Shown: positions 16,637 to 26,005 of the stretch, in pieces | Position numbering within the stretch: position 1 is the stretch's first letter | How the letters are laid out: the number at the start of each line of letters is the position of its first letter | Source of the DNA: Streptomyces sp. ML-6 | GTDB lineage: Bacteria; Actinomycetota; Actinomycetes; Streptomycetales; Streptomycetaceae | Assembly (NCBI RefSeq): GCF_030116705.1 | Contig: NZ_JAOTIK010000001.1 | Span: forward strand, 5,236,501-5,300,500 | Length of the DNA: 64,000 bases | Direction: 5' to 3' | Notes under the pieces: generated by a model | Databases searched by the model: none | Told to the model about the DNA's origin: nothing | The model's input: only the letters and a program-made list of their open reading frames with translations | Made by a program: the position numbers and the translations under genes

Positions 16637-18280
16637 ATGCGTGGTGCCAAGAGCGCCAAGTGGGTCGCAGGTGCGGCCATCATCGCCCTGGCCGCGACCG
16701 CCTGTGGTGGTGGCGACAAGGACGGCGACAGTGGCATGAACTCCGGCAAGGCGGACCCGAACGGGATCCTGACCGCCCAGCTCGGGGAGCCGCAGAACCC
16801 GCTGCAGCCGGCGAACGCCAAGGAGAGCCAGGGCAGCCGTGTCCTGCGCACCATCTTCTCCGGCCTGGTCGACTACGAGCCCGGCACCGGCAAGCTCACG
16901 TACGTCAACGCCGAGTCCGTGACGCCCAACGAGGACTCCTCGGTGTGGACCGTCAAGCTCAAGCCGGGCTGGAAGTTCCACGACGGCACCCCGGTCACCG
17001 CCAAGTCCTACGTGGACTCCTGGAACTGGTCGGCCAACGTCAAGAACAACCAGACCAACTCCAGCTGGTTCCAGGACATCAAGGGCTACGAGGACGTCCA
17101 CCCGGAGAAGGGTGACCCGAAGTCCGACAAGATGTCCGGTCTGAAGATCGTTGACGAGAACAGCTTCACCATCACCCTGACCGGCCCGGTCTCGTACTTC
17201 GCGTACAAGCTCGGCTACGACGTCTGGGCGCCGCTGCCCGAGGTCTTCTTCAAGGACCCGGCCGCCGCCGGCCAGAAGCCGATCGGCAACGGCCCCTACA
17301 AGTTCGTCTCGTGGGACCACAAGAAGCTGATCAAGGTCCGGAAGTTCGACGACTACCAGGGCCCGAACAAGGCCAAGAACGGTGGCATCGACTTCAAGAA
17401 CTACACCACCGCCGAGGCCGCCTACTCGGACCTGCGCTCGAACAACCTCGACTGGATCGAGCAGGTCCCGACGACCTCGCTGACCAGCTACAAGCAGGAC
17501 CTCGGCGACCGTGCCATCGACGCCGAGTACTCCGCGGTGCAGTCGATCGTCCCGGCGTTCTACACCAAGCAGTTCAAGGACATCGATCCCAAGGTCATCC
17601 AGGGTCTGTCGATGGCCATCGACCGTGACACGATCACCAAGACCGTGCTGCACGGCACCCGTACCCCGGCCGACTCGTACGTCGCCCGCGGTGTGCTCGG
17701 CTACAAGCCCGGCGCCCTCGGTGACATCACGAAGTTCGACCCGGCCAAGGCCAAGAAGCTGATCGAAGAGGGCGGCGGCGTCCCCGGCAACAAGATCTCG
17801 ATCCAGTTCAACGCCGACCAGTCCCACAAGCCGTGGGTCGACGCGGTCTGCAACAGCATCCGCAAGGCCACCGGTGTCGAGTGCACCGGCGACTCCAAGC
17901 CGGACTTCCAGGCGGACCTGAACGCCCGCGACAACAAGCAGGTCAAGTCCATGTACCGCGGTGGCTGGGTGCTCGACTACCCGGTCAACTCGAACTTCAT
18001 GCGCGACCTGTACGGCACCACCGCCGCCGGTAACACCTCGGGTTACTCCAACAAGGAGTTCGACGAGCTCGCCGCGAAGGCCGACAAGGCCAAGACGCTC
18101 GACGAGACCGTCAAGATGTACCAGGAGGCCGAGCAGCTCCTGAAGAACGACATGCCGGCCATCCCGCTGTGGTTCTACAAGAACAACTCGGGTCAGTCCG
18201 AGAACGTCTTCGGCAAGATCGTTTACGGCCAGGACGGCGACCCCATCTTCACCGACGTCCAGGTGAAGGCCAAGAAGTAA
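16637..18280 (+). CDS. Oligopeptide-binding lipoprotein, importer A (SBP family 5)
   Basis: 547 residues. The ATG at 16637 follows GAGGAGG; an ATG at 16622 precedes that box and is not used by the paralogue. The signal peptide ends at lipobox Cys23 (AATAC). The mature protein has the DppA/OppA fold: GEPQNPLQPANAKESQG at the start, the family signature region VWTVKLKPGWKFHDGTPVTAKSY in the first lobe and MPAIPLWFYKNNSG near the C-terminus. It is clearly paralogous to the binding protein at 29424-31055, with the same start and many shared blocks. It delivers peptides to the four proteins encoded downstream. A perfect 19-bp stem-loop separates it from the permease genes, so it is probably made in excess. 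Confidence 0.95.
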   Translation: MRGAKSAKWVAGAAIIALAATACGGGDKDGDSGMNSGKADPNGILTAQLGEPQNPLQPANAKESQGSRVLRTIFSGLVDYEPGTGKLTYVNAESVTPNEDSSVWTVKLKPGWKFHDGTPVTAKSYVDSWNWSANVKNNQTNSSWFQDIKGYEDVHPEKGDPKSDKMSGLKIVDENSFTITLTGPVSYFAYKLGYDVWAPLPEVFFKDPAAAGQKPIGNGPYKFVSWDHKKLIKVRKFDDYQGPNKAKNGGIDFKNYTTAEAAYSDLRSNNLDWIEQVPTTSLTSYKQDLGDRAIDAEYSAVQSIVPAFYTKQFKDIDPKVIQGLSMAIDRDTITKTVLHGTRTPADSYVARGVLGYKPGALGDITKFDPAKAKKLIEEGGGVPGNKISIQFNADQSHKPWVDAVCNSIRKATGVECTGDSKPDFQADLNARDNKQVKSMYRGGWVLDYPVNSNFMRDLYGTTAAGNTSGYSNKEFDELAAKADKAKTLDETVKMYQEAEQLLKNDMPAIPLWFYKNNSGQSENVFGKIVYGQDGDPIFTDVQVKAKK

Positions 18281-18295
18281 CCATCGGGATCCGAA

Positions 18296-18337
18296 GGCCG
18301 GTTCCGCCGTCCCTCTCCAGGGACGGCGGAACCGGCC
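18296..18337 (+). other. 19-bp stem-loop between binding-protein and permease genes, operon A
   Basis: Left arm 18296-18314 and right arm 18319-18337 are perfectly complementary (19 bp, CTCC tetraloop), 15 bases after the binding-protein stop. No T-tract. Likely a partial terminator or mRNA-stabilising 3' end within the operon; a comparable structure stands at the same place in operons B and C. Confidence 0.75.
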
Positions 18338-18430
18338 CACGGGCGTAGGCCCCGGGGCTCTCCCCCACACCCCCGCGGCGGAGACACCTCTGAGAAGGCC
18401 ATCGCCGACCCCTCACGGCATGGAGGCATG

Positions 18431-19357
18431 ATGGGGCGTTACGTCGCAAGGCGACTGCTCCAGATGATCCCGGTATTCATCGGGACCACTCTGATTATTT
18501 TCCTCATGGTCCACATCCTTCCCGGCGATCCGATCCGGGCGATGTGGGGCGACAAGGCGGCCGACCCCGCACAGGTCGCGTCGCTGCGCCATGAGTTCGG
18601 GCTCGACCAGCCCCTGTGGAAGCAATACGTCGATTACATGGCGAATCTCTTCCAGGGCGACTTCGGCAAGACCTTCGGTGGTCGCCAGGTCATCGACGAG
18701 ATGTCCGAGTCCTTCCCGGTGACCCTGCGTCTGACCGCAGTGGCCATGCTCATCGAGATCATCGTCGGCATCGGCCTCGGCGCCTGGGCGGGCCTGCGGG
18801 CCGGCAAGGCCGCCGACACCGGCGTACTGATCTTCACCCTGATCGTCATCTCGATCCCGGTGTTCGTGCTCGGCTTCCTCGCCCGCTTCGTCCTCGCGGA
18901 CACACTGGGCTGGGTGGCACCGAACGTCCAGGACTCCACGGACTACGCGCAGTTGTTCCTGCCGGGCTTCGTGCTCGCCATGCTCTCCATGGCGTACGTG
19001 GCACGACTGACCCGCACGACCTTCGCGGAGAACCTGCGCGCCGACTACATGCGCACCGCCATGGCCAAGGGCCTGCCGCGGCGCCGCATCGTCGGTGTCC
19101 ACCTGCTGCGCAACTCGCTGATCCCGGTCGTCACCTTCCTGGGCACCGACGTCGGCGGCTTCATCGGCGGCGCGGTCGTCACCGAGGGCATCTTCAACGT
19201 CCAGGGTGTCGGAAACCTTCTCTTCAAGGCGCTGCAGCAGCGCGAGGGCTCGACGATCGTCGGCGTCGTCACGGTCTTCGTCCTCGTCATCCTTGTGATC
19301 AACCTGATCGTCGACCTGCTGTACGCGGTCCTGGACCCGAGGATCCGGTATGCCTGA
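18431..19357 (+). CDS. Oligopeptide ABC permease DppB/OppB type, importer A
   Basis: 308 residues from the second of two adjacent ATG codons (18428 and 18431); MGRYVARRLLQMIP matches the start of the paralogue at 31174. GGAGG is 4 nt before the chosen ATG. Six membrane helices, with a large external loop after the first (PGDPIRAMWGDKAADP) as is typical of DppB-type subunits. The cytoplasmic EAA region reads YMRTAMAKGLPRRRIVGVHL and the C-terminus ends in the family motif YAVLDPRIRY. Forms the channel with the next gene product; the two genes overlap by 8 bp, suggesting coupled translation. Confidence 0.95.
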   Translation: MGRYVARRLLQMIPVFIGTTLIIFLMVHILPGDPIRAMWGDKAADPAQVASLRHEFGLDQPLWKQYVDYMANLFQGDFGKTFGGRQVIDEMSESFPVTLRLTAVAMLIEIIVGIGLGAWAGLRAGKAADTGVLIFTLIVISIPVFVLGFLARFVLADTLGWVAPNVQDSTDYAQLFLPGFVLAMLSMAYVARLTRTTFAENLRADYMRTAMAKGLPRRRIVGVHLLRNSLIPVVTFLGTDVGGFIGGAVVTEGIFNVQGVGNLLFKALQQREGSTIVGVVTVFVLVILVINLIVDLLYAVLDPRIRYA

Positions 19358-20303
19358 CGTGACCAAGACCAAGACCGAAGCAGCGGTGGACGCCACCGCC
19401 GCACCCGCGGTCGCCGAGGGCGCCACCAAGGAGCAGGGCAAGCCGCGCAGCCTCTGGGGCGACGCGTGGTTCGACCTGCGCCACCGCCCGATGTTCTGGA
19501 TCTCCTCGATCCTGCTGCTGCTCCTGCTGGTGGTCGCCGCCTTCCCGGGGCTGTTCACCAGCGCCGACCCGCGCGACGGCGACCTGACCAACCACTTCCT
19601 GACCAAGCCGGAGCTGGGGCACTTCTTCCAGCCCGACTGGTTCGGTTACGACGGCCAGGGCCGCTCGATCTACGCGCGTGTCGTCTACGGCACCCGCGCC
19701 TCGATCCTGGTCGGCGTCGGCGTCACCGCCACGGTCACCCTGGTCGGCGGCCTGATGGGCATGCTCGCCGGTTACTTCGGCGGCTGGCTCGACTCGATCA
19801 TCTCCCGGATCACCGACATCTTCTTCGGCATCCCCTTCCTGCTCGGTGCGATGGTCGTCCTGAACGCCTTCACCGACCGCAAGGTGTACGTGGTGATCCT
19901 GGCCCTCGCCTTCCTGGGCTGGACCTCGATCTGCCGTGTGATGCGGTCCTCCGTGATCACCGCCAAGCAGGCGGACTACGTGACGGCGGCCCGCGCCCTC
20001 GGCGCCGGCACCTCGCGCATCCTCTTCCGGCACGTACTGCCCAACGCGCTCGCCCCGACCATCGTCGTGGCCACCATCGCGCTCGGCGGATACATCTCGG
20101 CCGAGGCGACGCTCTCGTTCCTCGGGCTCGGACTGGCGGACCCGACGATCTCGTGGGGCATCGACATCGCCGAGGGCAGCCAGGCCATCCGCGACAACCC
20201 GCATGCGCTGCTGTTCCCGGCAGGAATGCTCAGCCTCACGGTCTTCGCGTTCATCATGCTCGGCGACGCGGTCCGCGACGCCCTCGACCCGAAGCTGCGC
20301 TGA
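19350..20303 (+). CDS. Oligopeptide ABC permease DppC/OppC type, importer A
   Basis: 317 residues. An N-terminal cytoplasmic extension of ~45 residues (Thr/Ala/Lys-rich) precedes SLWGDAWFDLRHRPMFW and the first membrane helix, as in OppC-type proteins. Six helices; the EAA loop reads YVTAARALGAGTSRILFRHV, followed by LPNALAPTIVVATIALGGYI. Ends in the family motif GDAVRDALDPKLR. Partner of the OppB-type subunit encoded just upstream (8-bp overlap) and followed after 14 bp by the first ATPase gene. The highly similar protein at 32090-33064 is its paralogue in importer C. Confidence 0.95.
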   Translation: MPDVTKTKTEAAVDATAAPAVAEGATKEQGKPRSLWGDAWFDLRHRPMFWISSILLLLLLVVAAFPGLFTSADPRDGDLTNHFLTKPELGHFFQPDWFGYDGQGRSIYARVVYGTRASILVGVGVTATVTLVGGLMGMLAGYFGGWLDSIISRITDIFFGIPFLLGAMVVLNAFTDRKVYVVILALAFLGWTSICRVMRSSVITAKQADYVTAARALGAGTSRILFRHVLPNALAPTIVVATIALGGYISAEATLSFLGLGLADPTISWGIDIAEGSQAIRDNPHALLFPAGMLSLTVFAFIMLGDAVRDALDPKLR

Positions 20304-20317
20304 GGAGGGCGTACGAC

Positions 20318-21370
20318 GTGACCATCAACAAGACATCAGGCGTTCCGGCGCCCCGCGTCGAGCAGGGCGACACCCCGCTTCTCGAGGTGCGCGACCTGCA
20401 CGTGGAGTTCCACACCCGGGACGGGGTCGCCAAGGCCGTCAACGGTGTGAACTACAGCGTGGACGCGGGCGAGACCCTGGCCGTGCTCGGTGAGTCCGGC
20501 TCCGGCAAGTCCGTGACCGCCCAGGCGATCATGGGCATCCTCGACATGCCGCCCGGCAAGATCCCGCAGGGCCAGATCCTGTACCGCGGCCAGGACATGC
20601 TCACCATGAGCTACGAGGAGCGGCGGAAGATCCGCGGCCAGAAGATCGCGATGATCTTCCAGGACGCGCTCTCCTCCCTCAACCCCGTGCTCTCGGTCGG
20701 CTACCAGCTCGGCGAGATGTTCCGGGTCCACCAGGGACTCTCCAAGAAGCAGGCGAAGCTCAAGGCCATCGAGCTGATGGACCGGGTCAAGATCCCTGCC
20801 GCCAAGCAGCGGGTCAGCGACTACCCGCACCAGTTCTCCGGCGGCATGCGCCAGCGCATCATGATCGCCATGGCGCTGGCCCTGGAGCCGGACCTGATCA
20901 TCGCGGACGAGCCGACCACCGCGCTCGACGTGACGGTCCAGGCCCAGGTCATGGACCTGCTCAGCGAGCTGCAGACCGAGTTCAACATGGGCCTGATCCT
21001 GATCACCCACGACCTCGGCGTCGTCGCCGACGTCGCGGACAAGATCGCGGTCATGTACGCGGGACGGATCGTCGAGACGGCGCCGGTGCACGAGCTGTAC
21101 AAGCGGCCCGCGCACCCGTACACCCGCGGTCTGCTCGACTCGATCCCGCGGCTCGACCAGAAGGGCCAGGAGCTCTACGCGATCAAGGGCCTGCCGCCCA
21201 ACCTGCTCAAGATCCCGTCCGGCTGCGCCTTCAACCCGCGCTGCCCCAAGGCGGAGGACATCTGCCGCACGGAGATCCCGGCCCTGGTGCCGGTCTCCGA
21301 GCAGGACGGCACCGAACTGCCCGGTCGCGGCAGCGCCTGCCACTTCTGGAAGGAGACGATCCATGGCTGA
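20318..21370 (+). CDS. Oligopeptide ABC ATPase, DppD/OppD type, importer A
   Basis: 350 residues from GTG 20318, preceded by GAGGAGGG overlapping the previous stop. Walker [10 protein letters not shown]-loop in [11 protein letters not shown], signature FSGGMRQR, Walker [13 protein letters not shown] and switch His in ITHDLG are all present. The C-terminal oligopeptide-family extension contains [14 protein letters not shown] and a cysteine set (C-x6-C-x6-C ... ACHFW). In relatives this set binds an iron-sulfur cluster or structures the regulatory tail. Pairs with the next ATPase in a heterodimer; the genes overlap by 8 bp. Confidence 0.95.
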   Translation: MTINKTSGVPAPRVEQGDTPLLEVRDLHVEFHTRDGVAKAVNGVNYSVDAGETLAVLGESGSGKSVTAQAIMGILDMPPGKIPQGQILYRGQDMLTMSYEERRKIRGQKIAMIFQDALSSLNPVLSVGYQLGEMFRVHQGLSKKQAKLKAIELMDRVKIPAAKQRVSDYPHQFSGGMRQRIMIAMALALEPDLIIADEPTTALDVTVQAQVMDLLSELQTEFNMGLILITHDLGVVADVADKIAVMYAGRIVETAPVHELYKRPAHPYTRGLLDSIPRLDQKGQELYAIKGLPPNLLKIPSGCAFNPRCPKAEDICRTEIPALVPVSEQDGTELPGRGSACHFWKETIHG

Positions 21371-22514
21371 GCTCGACAAGACCGACGGTTCCATGGACGC
21401 CACCCCGAACGTCACCGAGGTCGTGACGGTCGACGCCGCCGACGAGACGGCCGCGGTCGCCGCGATCGAAGCCCCGGTGGAGCGCGGCGAGCCGATCCTC
21501 CAGGTGCGCAACCTGGTCAAGCACTTCCCGCTGAGCCAGGGCATCCTGTTCAAGCGCCAGGTCGGTGCGGTCAAGGCCGTGGACGGGGTCTCCTTCGACC
21601 TCTACCAGGGCGAGACGCTCGGCATCGTCGGTGAGTCCGGCTGTGGCAAGTCCACGGTCGCGCGCCTGCTGATGGCGCTGGAGACGGCCACGTCCGGCGA
21701 GGTCTTCTACAAGGGCCAGGACATCACCCGGCTGTCCGGGCGGGCGCTGAAGGCGGTCCGCCGGAACATCCAGATGGTGTTCCAGGACCCGTACACCTCG
21801 CTGAACCCGCGCATGACGGTCGGCGACATCATCGGCGAGCCCTTCGACATCCACCCCGAGGTGGCCCCGAAGGGCGACCGGCGGGCCAAGGTCCAGGAGC
21901 TGCTGGACGTCGTCGGCCTCAACCCGGAGTACATCAACCGGTACCCGCACCAGTTCTCCGGCGGTCAGCGCCAGCGCATCGGCATCGCCCGCGGCCTCGC
22001 GCTCAACCCGGAGATCATCATCTGCGACGAGCCGGTCTCCGCGCTCGACGTGTCGGTGCAGGCGCAGGTCATCAACCTGATGGAGAAGCTCCAGGACGAG
22101 TTCAACCTGTCCTACGTCTTCATCGCGCACGACCTGTCGATCGTCCGGCACATCTCCGACCGGGTCGGCGTCATGTACCTCGGCAAGATGGCCGAGATCG
22201 GCACCGACGCCGAGATCTACGACCACCCGACGCACCCCTACACCCAGGCGCTGCTGTCGGCGGTCCCGGTCCCGGACCCGGACGCCCGTGAGGGCCGCGA
22301 GCGGATCATCCTCACCGGTGACGTCCCGTCGCCGGCGAACCCGCCGTCCGGCTGCCGCTTCCGCACCCGCTGCTGGAAGGTCCAGGAGAAGTGCGCCACG
22401 GAGATGCCGCTCCTGGCGATCCCCGAGCGCTTCAAGGGCACGGACAGCCCTGCGGCGCACGAGTCGGCCTGCCACTTCGCCGAGGAGAAGGACGTCGTCG
22501 GCGCGGCCTCGTAG
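21363..22514 (+). CDS. Oligopeptide ABC ATPase, DppF/OppF type, importer A
   Basis: 383 residues. An N-terminal extension of ~40 acidic and Ala/Val-rich residues precedes the ATPase domain (LQVRNLVKHFPLSQGILFKRQVG split by the family's KAVDGVSFDL). Walker [10 protein letters not shown]-loop MVFQDPYTSLNP, signature FSGGQRQR, Walker [13 protein letters not shown] (Cys where most relatives have Ala), H-loop IAHDLS. The C-terminal cysteine motif [14 protein letters not shown] is typical of the F-type subunit. Last gene of operon A, followed at once by a strong intrinsic terminator. Confidence 0.95.
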   Translation: MAELDKTDGSMDATPNVTEVVTVDAADETAAVAAIEAPVERGEPILQVRNLVKHFPLSQGILFKRQVGAVKAVDGVSFDLYQGETLGIVGESGCGKSTVARLLMALETATSGEVFYKGQDITRLSGRALKAVRRNIQMVFQDPYTSLNPRMTVGDIIGEPFDIHPEVAPKGDRRAKVQELLDVVGLNPEYINRYPHQFSGGQRQRIGIARGLALNPEIIICDEPVSALDVSVQAQVINLMEKLQDEFNLSYVFIAHDLSIVRHISDRVGVMYLGKMAEIGTDAEIYDHPTHPYTQALLSAVPVPDPDAREGRERIILTGDVPSPANPPSGCRFRTRCWKVQEKCATEMPLLAIPERFKGTDSPAAHESACHFAEEKDVVGAAS

Positions 22515-22557
22515 TTCCCTGGCCCCGTAGCACGACCCGCAGGACACGCAGGACATA

Positions 22558-22600
22558 AGAAGCGCCCGGAACCGATCGGTTCCGGGCGCTTCTCCTTTTC
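22558..22600 (+). terminator. Intrinsic terminator of oligopeptide operon A
   Basis: AGAAGCGCCCGGAACC (22558-22573) and its exact complement (22578-22593) make a 16-bp stem with a GATC tetraloop, followed by CCTTTTC. The best classical intrinsic terminator in the window. It stands between two convergent operons, so the stem may also stop the minus-strand transcript. Confidence 0.93.
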
Positions 22601-22729
22601 AGGGACCGGGCGCGCAGGTGGCTCGGGTCAATGGGCTCACGTGCCCGGTCCCGCGGGGCCGGGGAGCCCCGCGGGAGGAGACCGGTCGGGTCCGTGTCCG
22701 CGAGGCCCACCGGGGCCGGGCCAGAGGGG

Positions 22730-23872
22730 TCAGGCCCCGGCCTCGGAGTCTTCGGCGGCCTTGCTCCCGGCCTTGCCGGCCTTCGGGCCGGTCTTCTTGT
22801 CGAGCTTCGGTCCGGCCTTGTCGGGCTTGGGCCCGGAAGCGGCCTCACGGGCCTTCGGGACGGCCGCGACGGACCGGGCGTCCTCGGGGTAGTGGCAGGC
22901 CGTCAGATGGCCTTCCCGGCTGCCCTCCACCCGCACCAGCGGCGGCGCCTCGCTCGCGCACTTGTCCGTCGCCTTCCAGCAGCGGGTGCGGAAGCGGCAG
23001 CCCGAGGGCGGGTTGACCGGGGACGGGACGTCACCGGTCAGGCGGATGCGCTCACGGCCCGGGACGTCCTCGATGCTCACCTCGGGCACGGCGGAGAGCA
23101 GCGCCCTGGTGTAGGGGTGGCGCGGATTGCCGTACAGGTCCTCGCGGTCGGCGATCTCCACGATCCGGCCGAGGTACATGACCGCGACGCGCTGCGAGAA
23201 GTGCCGCACGACGGCCAGGTCGTGGGCGATGAACAGGAACGCGATGCCGAGTTCCTGCTGCAGCTTCTGCAGCAGGTTCACCACCTGGGCCTGGATCGAC
23301 ACGTCCAGCGCCGAGACCGGCTCGTCGGCCACGATCAGCTTCGGCTCCAGGGCGAGCGCGCGGGCCACCCCGATGCGCTGGCGCTGACCGCCGGAGAACT
23401 CGTGCGGGAAGCGGTTGTAGTGCTCCGGGTTGAGCCCGACGGTCTCCAGCAGCTCCCGCACGCGCGCCTCGCGCCCGCCCGCGGGGTTGATGTCGTTGAT
23501 CTCCATCGGCGCCGTGATGATCTTGCCGACGGTCTGCCGCGGGTTCAGCGAGGCGTACGGGTCCTGGAAGATCATCTGGATCTCGGAGCGGACCGGGGCC
23601 AGCTCCTTGCGTGAGGCGTGGGTGATGTCCTGCCCGCGGTAGGAGATCCGGCCGGCCGTCGGCTCCAGCAGCCGGGTGATCAGCCGGCCCGTCGTCGACT
23701 TGCCGCAGCCGGACTCGCCGACCAGGCCGAGGCTCTCGCCCTCGGAGACGGTGAAGTCCAGCCCGTCGACGGCCTGGACCGCGCCGACCGTCCGCCGGAT
23801 CGGGAAGCCGCCCTTGATCGGGAAGTGCTTGGTGAGTCCGGAGACGTCCAGGAGGGGATCTTTGCTGCTCAT
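22730..23872 (-). CDS. bldKE: Oligopeptide ABC ATPase, probable BldKE
   Basis: 380 residues. Walker [10 protein letters not shown]-loop [12 protein letters not shown], signature FSGGQRQR, Walker [13 protein letters not shown] and H-loop IAHDLA are intact; the C-terminal [14 protein letters not shown] motif marks it as the F-type subunit. The last ~45 residues are a low-complexity tail of repeated Gly-Pro-Lys and Asp-Lys units ending in acidic residues, not expected in the family. Last gene of the minus-strand operon. The symbol rests on operon order (permease, binding protein, permease, ATPase, ATPase) and position relative to mshB, not on a sequence search. BldK imports an extracellular signal or peptide required for aerial mycelium. 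Confidence 0.88.
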   Translation of the reverse strand: MSSKDPLLDVSGLTKHFPIKGGFPIRRTVGAVQAVDGLDFTVSEGESLGLVGESGCGKSTTGRLITRLLEPTAGRISYRGQDITHASRKELAPVRSEIQMIFQDPYASLNPRQTVGKIITAPMEINDINPAGGREARVRELLETVGLNPEHYNRFPHEFSGGQRQRIGVARALALEPKLIVADEPVSALDVSIQAQVVNLLQKLQQELGIAFLFIAHDLAVVRHFSQRVAVMYLGRIVEIADREDLYGNPRHPYTRALLSAVPEVSIEDVPGRERIRLTGDVPSPVNPPSGCRFRTRCWKATDKCASEAPPLVRVEGSREGHLTACHYPEDARSVAAVPKAREAASGPKPDKAGPKLDKKTGPKAGKAGSKAAEDSEAGA

Positions 23873-23898
23873 GGTGGGGAAGTCCCGTCTCTTGTACG

Positions 23899-24924
23899 TC
23901 AGTTGGGCCGGTTGCCGGCGAAGTCCGTGAAGAGCTCGGCGCGCTGCCCGGCGGTGAGGTGGCAGGCGGCACCGCGTCCGGCGGTGAGCTCCAGCGGCGG
24001 CTGCTCGCTCGCGCAGCGCCCGCCGCCGACCTGCTCGGTGAACGAGCAGCGCGGGTGGAAGCGGCAGCCGCTCGGCGGGTTGAGGAGGCTCGGCGGGGAG
24101 CCGGGGATCGGCGACAGCGGCACGTCGACCGGGCCGTCCAGGCTCGGCATGGAGCCCAGCAGACCCCAGGTGTACGGGTGCCGGGGCGCCCGCAGCACCT
24201 CCTTCTTCGTGCCCCGCTCGACGCAGCGCCCGCCGTACATCACCAGCACGTCGTCCGCGATGTCGGCGATGACGCCGAGGTCGTGGGTGATGAAGATGAT
24301 CGAGGTGCCGGTCTCCTGCTGGAGGTCCTTGAGCAGGTCCATGATCTGGGCCTGCACGGTGACGTCCAGCGCGGTCGTGGGCTCGTCCGCGATCAGCAGT
24401 TCCGGGTCGCAGACCAGTGACATGGCGATCATGGCGCGCTGGCGCATGCCGCCGGAGAACTGGTGCGGGTAGTCGTCCACCCGCAGGTCGGGCTGGGGGA
24501 TGCCCACCCTGGTGAGCATCTCGACGGCCCGCGCCCGGGCCTCCTTCTTGGAGGCGCCGGTGTGCTTGCGGTACGTCTCGCCGATCTGCCTGCCGATGGT
24601 GTGGTACGGCGACAGCGAGGCCAGCGAGTCCTGGAAGATCATCGCCATCTTGTTGCCGCGCAGCCGCTCCAGCTCCCGCTCCGACGCGGACAGCAGGTCC
24701 TGGCCGTCGAGCAGGATCTCGCCCTCGATCTCGGTGTGATCGGGGTGGTGCAGACCCAGGATCGTCAGGTTGGTGACGGACTTCCCGGAGCCGGACTCGC
24801 CCACGATGCCGAGGGTCTTGCCCTTCTCGACGTCGAAGGACAGCCCGTCGACGGCCTTGACCATGCCGTCTTCGGTGGAGAAGTGCACGCGCAGATCGCG
24901 TACGGAGAGGAAGGGGGTGCTCAC
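23899..24924 (-). CDS. bldKD: Oligopeptide ABC ATPase, probable BldKD
   Basis: 341 residues from GTG 24924 ([20 protein letters not shown]). The frame is open far upstream, but homology begins here and a GGGAGAG box precedes. Walker [10 protein letters not shown]-loop [12 protein letters not shown], signature FSGGMRQR, Walker [14 protein letters not shown]-loop ITHDLG. The C-terminal domain has the D-subunit cysteine pattern ([12 protein letters not shown] ... CASEQ ... ACHL). Lies 26 bp before the BldKE gene and 11 bp after the permease gene, so it is part of the same operon. Heterodimer partner of BldKE. Confidence 0.88.
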   Translation of the reverse strand: MSTPFLSVRDLRVHFSTEDGMVKAVDGLSFDVEKGKTLGIVGESGSGKSVTNLTILGLHHPDHTEIEGEILLDGQDLLSASERELERLRGNKMAMIFQDSLASLSPYHTIGRQIGETYRKHTGASKKEARARAVEMLTRVGIPQPDLRVDDYPHQFSGGMRQRAMIAMSLVCDPELLIADEPTTALDVTVQAQIMDLLKDLQQETGTSIIFITHDLGVIADIADDVLVMYGGRCVERGTKKEVLRAPRHPYTWGLLGSMPSLDGPVDVPLSPIPGSPPSLLNPPSGCRFHPRCSFTEQVGGGRCASEQPPLELTAGRGAACHLTAGQRAELFTDFAGNRPN

Positions 24925-24935
24925 GGGGTCTCTCC

Positions 24936-25916
24936 CTAGGCGAGGCGGACGCGCGGGTCGATGAGGGCGTACACGGCGTCGATGACGATGTTGAAGACGA
25001 CGATCGCCGCTGCCGCGACCAGGACCACGCCGAGGATCAGCGGAAGGTCGTTGTCGTTGACGGCCTTGATGGAGAGCGCGCCGATGCCGTGCAGGCCGAA
25101 GGTCTTCTCGGTGATGATCGCGCCGCCGAGCAGGACGCCGATGTCGAGGCCGAAGATGGTGACGATCGGGCCCATGGCCCCGCGCCAGGCGAATCTGAAG
25201 AACACCGTCCGCCGGGACAGCCCCTTGGCGCGTGCGGTGCGCACGTAGTCCTCGTTCAGCGTCTCGACGAGCTGGGAGCGCGCCATGCGGGTGTAGTTGG
25301 CGGTGAAGATCAGCGCCAGCACCAGCCAGGGCAGCAGCAGCCCGGAGAACCAGCCGGCCGGGTCCTCGGTGAAGGGGACCTCCTTGGGGCGGCTGAGGAT
25401 GTGCCACTGGTCCGCGAGGTAGTACATGGCGACCACGCCGACGATGTAGATCTGCATCGAGGAGCCGATCAGCGACGCCGAGGAGGCGATCTTGTCCAGC
25501 GCCTTGCCCTGCTTGACCGCGGCGAGCATGCCGGTGCCCACACCGAAGATGACGAAGACGACGGCGCTGCCGACGGAGAGGGAGAGCGTCGTCGGGAAGC
25601 GGTCGATGATCGTGCCGAGGACCGGCTCGCGGTTGTGGAACGAGTAACCGAGGCAGGGCGCCGGGCAGTTGCCGAAGGACTGGTACTCCCGGCCCACGAA
25701 CACACCCTGCAGCCAGTGCCAGAACTGCACCGGCAGCGAGTCGTCGATGCCCAGGTTGCGCTTGACCAGCGCCAGCGTCTCGGGCGTGCACACCTTGCCG
25801 CAGGCGGCGCGGGCGGGGTCGCGGGGCGCTATGTAGAAGAGGACGAAGGTGATGACACTGATGATCAGCAGGATGACCAGTGCGCCGATTGCCCGGCGGA
25901 TGAGGAAGCGGAACAT
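24936..25916 (-). CDS. bldKC: Oligopeptide ABC permease DppB type, probable BldKC
   Basis: 326 residues from ATG 25916 (MFRFLIRRAIGALVILL). Six membrane helices. The large extracytoplasmic loop after helix 1 is longer than in importers A and C and carries four cysteines (ACGKVC ... NCPAPC) spaced for two disulfides. EAA region YVRTARAKGLSRRTVFFRFA; C-terminus YALIDPRVRLA. It follows the binding-protein gene across an 87-bp gap that contains a composite stem-loop. The ribosome-binding site (AGGGAAA) is weak. Confidence 0.88.
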   Translation of the reverse strand: MFRFLIRRAIGALVILLIISVITFVLFYIAPRDPARAACGKVCTPETLALVKRNLGIDDSLPVQFWHWLQGVFVGREYQSFGNCPAPCLGYSFHNREPVLGTIIDRFPTTLSLSVGSAVVFVIFGVGTGMLAAVKQGKALDKIASSASLIGSSMQIYIVGVVAMYYLADQWHILSRPKEVPFTEDPAGWFSGLLLPWLVLALIFTANYTRMARSQLVETLNEDYVRTARAKGLSRRTVFFRFAWRGAMGPIVTIFGLDIGVLLGGAIITEKTFGLHGIGALSIKAVNDNDLPLILGVVLVAAAAIVVFNIVIDAVYALIDPRVRLA

Positions 25917-25936
25917 GGCGATGGGTTTCCCTGGCA

Positions 25937-26005
25937 GACGCCGACGAGGGGGAGTGGAACGGGCGGGGCGCCGCACGGGCGCCCCGCCCCGGGAGTGTCG
26001 GCGTC
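25937..26005 (-). other. Composite stem-loop between bldKB and bldKC
   Basis: Inner stem: GGGCGGGGCGCC (25961-25972) pairs with GGCGCCCCGCCC (25978-25989), 12 bp with a 5-nt loop. Outer stem: GACGCCGAC (25937-25945) pairs with GTCGGCGTC (25997-26005), which includes two bases of the bldKB stop codon. Probably raises binding-protein expression over the downstream genes. Confidence 0.7.
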
